A stretch of DNA of 21,798 nt, taken from positions 1 to 21,798 of the forward strand of contig DATFWK010000216.1 in assembly GCA_035259345.1 (NCBI GenBank), written 5' to 3'. The notes under the pieces are model-generated. The model was given only the letters and a program-made list of their open reading frames with translations, was not told where the DNA came from and did not search any database. Made by a program: the position numbers and the translations under genes. The DNA comes from DATFWK01 sp035259345 (GTDB lineage: Bacteria; Actinomycetota; Thermoleophilia; Miltoncostaeales; Miltoncostaeaceae). Below are positions 20,813 to 21,798 of the stretch, one piece after another (position 1 is the stretch's first letter; each line of letters opens with the position of its first letter).

Positions 20813-21613
20813 TCAGGCGGGCGCCAGCCCCGCCCGGGCGAGCGCCTCGCGCGCCGGCATGGCCAGGCCCACCCAGAAGGGGCCGAACTCGGCGTAGCTC
20901 GCGCTGACCTCGTCGAAGCGCATCTCGTAGACGATCTCCTTGACGGCCGACGGGTCGTCGGCCAGGAGCGTCACGCCCCACTCCCAGTCGTCGAGGCCGG
21001 TCGCGCCCGTGATCAGCTGGAGCACACGGCCGGCGTACCGCCGGCCCACCACGGCGTGGCCGCCCATGAGCCGCCGGCGCTCCTCGAAGGAGAGCGCGTA
21101 CCAGTTGGCCGCGGCCTCGCGGCGCTTGCTCATCGGATAGAAGGCGATGAAGCGCCGCGCGGGGAGCCGTGGGTGGAGGCGGTTCTCGTTGTAGTCCGCC
21201 ATGCGCGTCCGCCACGCCGCGAGGCGACCGTCCACGTCCTCCTCGCCGGCCGCCTCGAGCCGAGCCCGCTCCTGGTCCTCCGTGGGGGTGTACTCGCTGA
21301 GCTCGGTCAGCGAGACGAAGGAGCCGGCCCGCTCGACCGGCCCGGCGAGCACGTCCTTGACCAGGCGGTCGAGCGCGTCGAGGTCCGGGCCCAGGCACAT
21401 GAGCCCGAGGTCCGCGCGGTCGCCCAGGACCGAGAACGCGATCACCTGGTTCGGCTCCGTCGCCGTGAAGGCCTCGATCGCCGAGAGGATCGGCCCGCCG
21501 TCCCCGCCCCGCTCAGTGCGCAGGAAGAGGTGGACGACGCCCCAGCCCTCGGACGGGACGAGCGGCTCGGCGCCCAGGAGGGCGGCCGTTCGCTCCTGCG
21601 ACTCGGTGCTCAT
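20813..21613 (-). CDS. hemQ: Coproheme decarboxylase (HemQ, chlorite-dismutase family)
   Basis: This 266-residue enzyme belongs to the coproporphyrin-dependent heme pathway of Gram-positive bacteria; it converts coproheme to heme b using peroxide. Seen: GWGVVHLFLRTE (23-34), FIAFYPMSKRREAAANWYAL (155-174) with the reactive Tyr159, GGHAVVGRRYAGRV with likely proximal heme ligand His186, and DDWEWGVTLLADDP then VYEMRFDEVS. These are family hallmarks. The segment around 115-140 is acidic and helical. The ATG at 21613 is preceded by TACCCT (21623-21628, minus strand) with nine bases between, so the leader is only two or three bases. It is convergent with the MmyB-like regulator, separated by a hairpin. 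Confidence 0.94.
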   Translation of the reverse strand: MSTESQERTAALLGAEPLVPSEGWGVVHLFLRTERGGDGGPILSAIEAFTATEPNQVIAFSVLGDRADLGLMCLGPDLDALDRLVKDVLAGPVERAGSFVSLTELSEYTPTEDQERARLEAAGEEDVDGRLAAWRTRMADYNENRLHPRLPARRFIAFYPMSKRREAAANWYALSFEERRRLMGGHAVVGRRYAGRVLQLITGATGLDDWEWGVTLLADDPSAVKEIVYEMRFDEVSASYAEFGPFWVGLAMPAREALARAGLAPA

Positions 21614-21667
21614 CCACCGAGCAGGGTATCCCTTGCGGCGGGCGCGCCGCAGCGCCAACGTGGCGCC

Positions 21668-21798
21668 GTGGACCCAGAGCAGTTCGATCCGGGCGGCCGC
21701 TTCCGGGAGGCCATCGCCGCCAGCCTGGCGGCCGACCCGATGCCGACCTTCACCGAGCTGGCCTCCCGCCTCGGCGTGCCGGTCGAGCACGTCGTCCA
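21668..21798 (+). CDS. Unknown protein, N-terminal part (cut by window end)
   Basis: An open frame begins at GTG 21668 and runs off the window. The 43 visible residues are MDPEQFDPGGRFREAIAASL followed by AADPMPTFTELASRLGVPVE and HVV. They contain a short stretch (FTELASRLGVPVEHV) that looks like a helix-turn-helix, but that is too little for a family call. It is divergent from hemQ by 54 bases. No ribosome-binding site is evident; a TATCCC at 21627-21632 is a weak -10 possibility. Third positions are mainly G or C, as in real genes here. Confidence 0.5.
   Translation, partial: MDPEQFDPGGRFREAIAASLAADPMPTFTELASRLGVPVEHVV

Overview
The window is about 21.8 kb of very GC-rich chromosomal DNA. 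It is tightly packed with housekeeping and envelope genes, and I see no insertion sequence, phage gene, CRISPR array, tRNA or rRNA. The coding style (strong G/C third-position bias, many GTG starts, leaderless promoters with a TAnnnT box 6-7 bases before the start codon), a HemQ-type coproheme decarboxylase, a MmyB-type regulator and DUF11 surface proteins suggest an actinobacterium. The gene mix fits the Thermoleophilia (Solirubrobacterales/Gaiellales), but that placement is inference.

Layout. 1-385: 3' end of aconitase. 669-2243: secreted protein with a thioester-domain-like region, a Pro-Gly stalk and a DUF11-like domain. 2289-3071 (-): ECHDC3-type crotonase without either catalytic glutamate. 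3131-3769: secreted M15 peptidase. 3804-6015: overlapping operon of a CoA-binding protein, MetY and a small unknown protein. 6012-7174 (-): VOC protein and inositol-monophosphatase-like enzyme. 7281-8852: YtcJ-like amidohydrolase whose real start appears to lie upstream. 8734-13290 (-): six-gene operon of an XRE regulator, a DUF4129 protein, a two-helix membrane protein, MoxR ATPase, a DUF58 protein and a polytopic membrane protein. 13347-14288: ispH. 14597-15247: NlpC/P60 hydrolase. 15127-17672 (-): UAP1-like nucleotidyltransferase and zinc dehydrogenase. 17772-18287: OsmC. 18319-19794 (-): 14-helix MFS transporter, divergent from its probable MmyB-like regulator (19898-20794). 20813-21613 (-): HemQ. 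21668-end: start of an unknown gene.

Together these genes cover cell-envelope work (M15, NlpC/P60, surface protein, UDP-sugar supply, MoxR cluster), isoprenoid and heme synthesis, sulfur-amino-acid synthesis and a regulated efflux pump. Genes end very close to each other: one convergent pair shares a CTAG as both stop codons, and two other convergent pairs overlap by about 120 bp. At least five genes look leaderless.

I found no clear new defence or mobile system. The least explained parts are the MoxR-DUF58-DUF4129 operon without a transglutaminase protein, the thioester-like protein that has lost its cysteine, two genes whose reading frames extend upstream of any usual start codon, and the dense inverted repeats between the MFS pump and its regulator.
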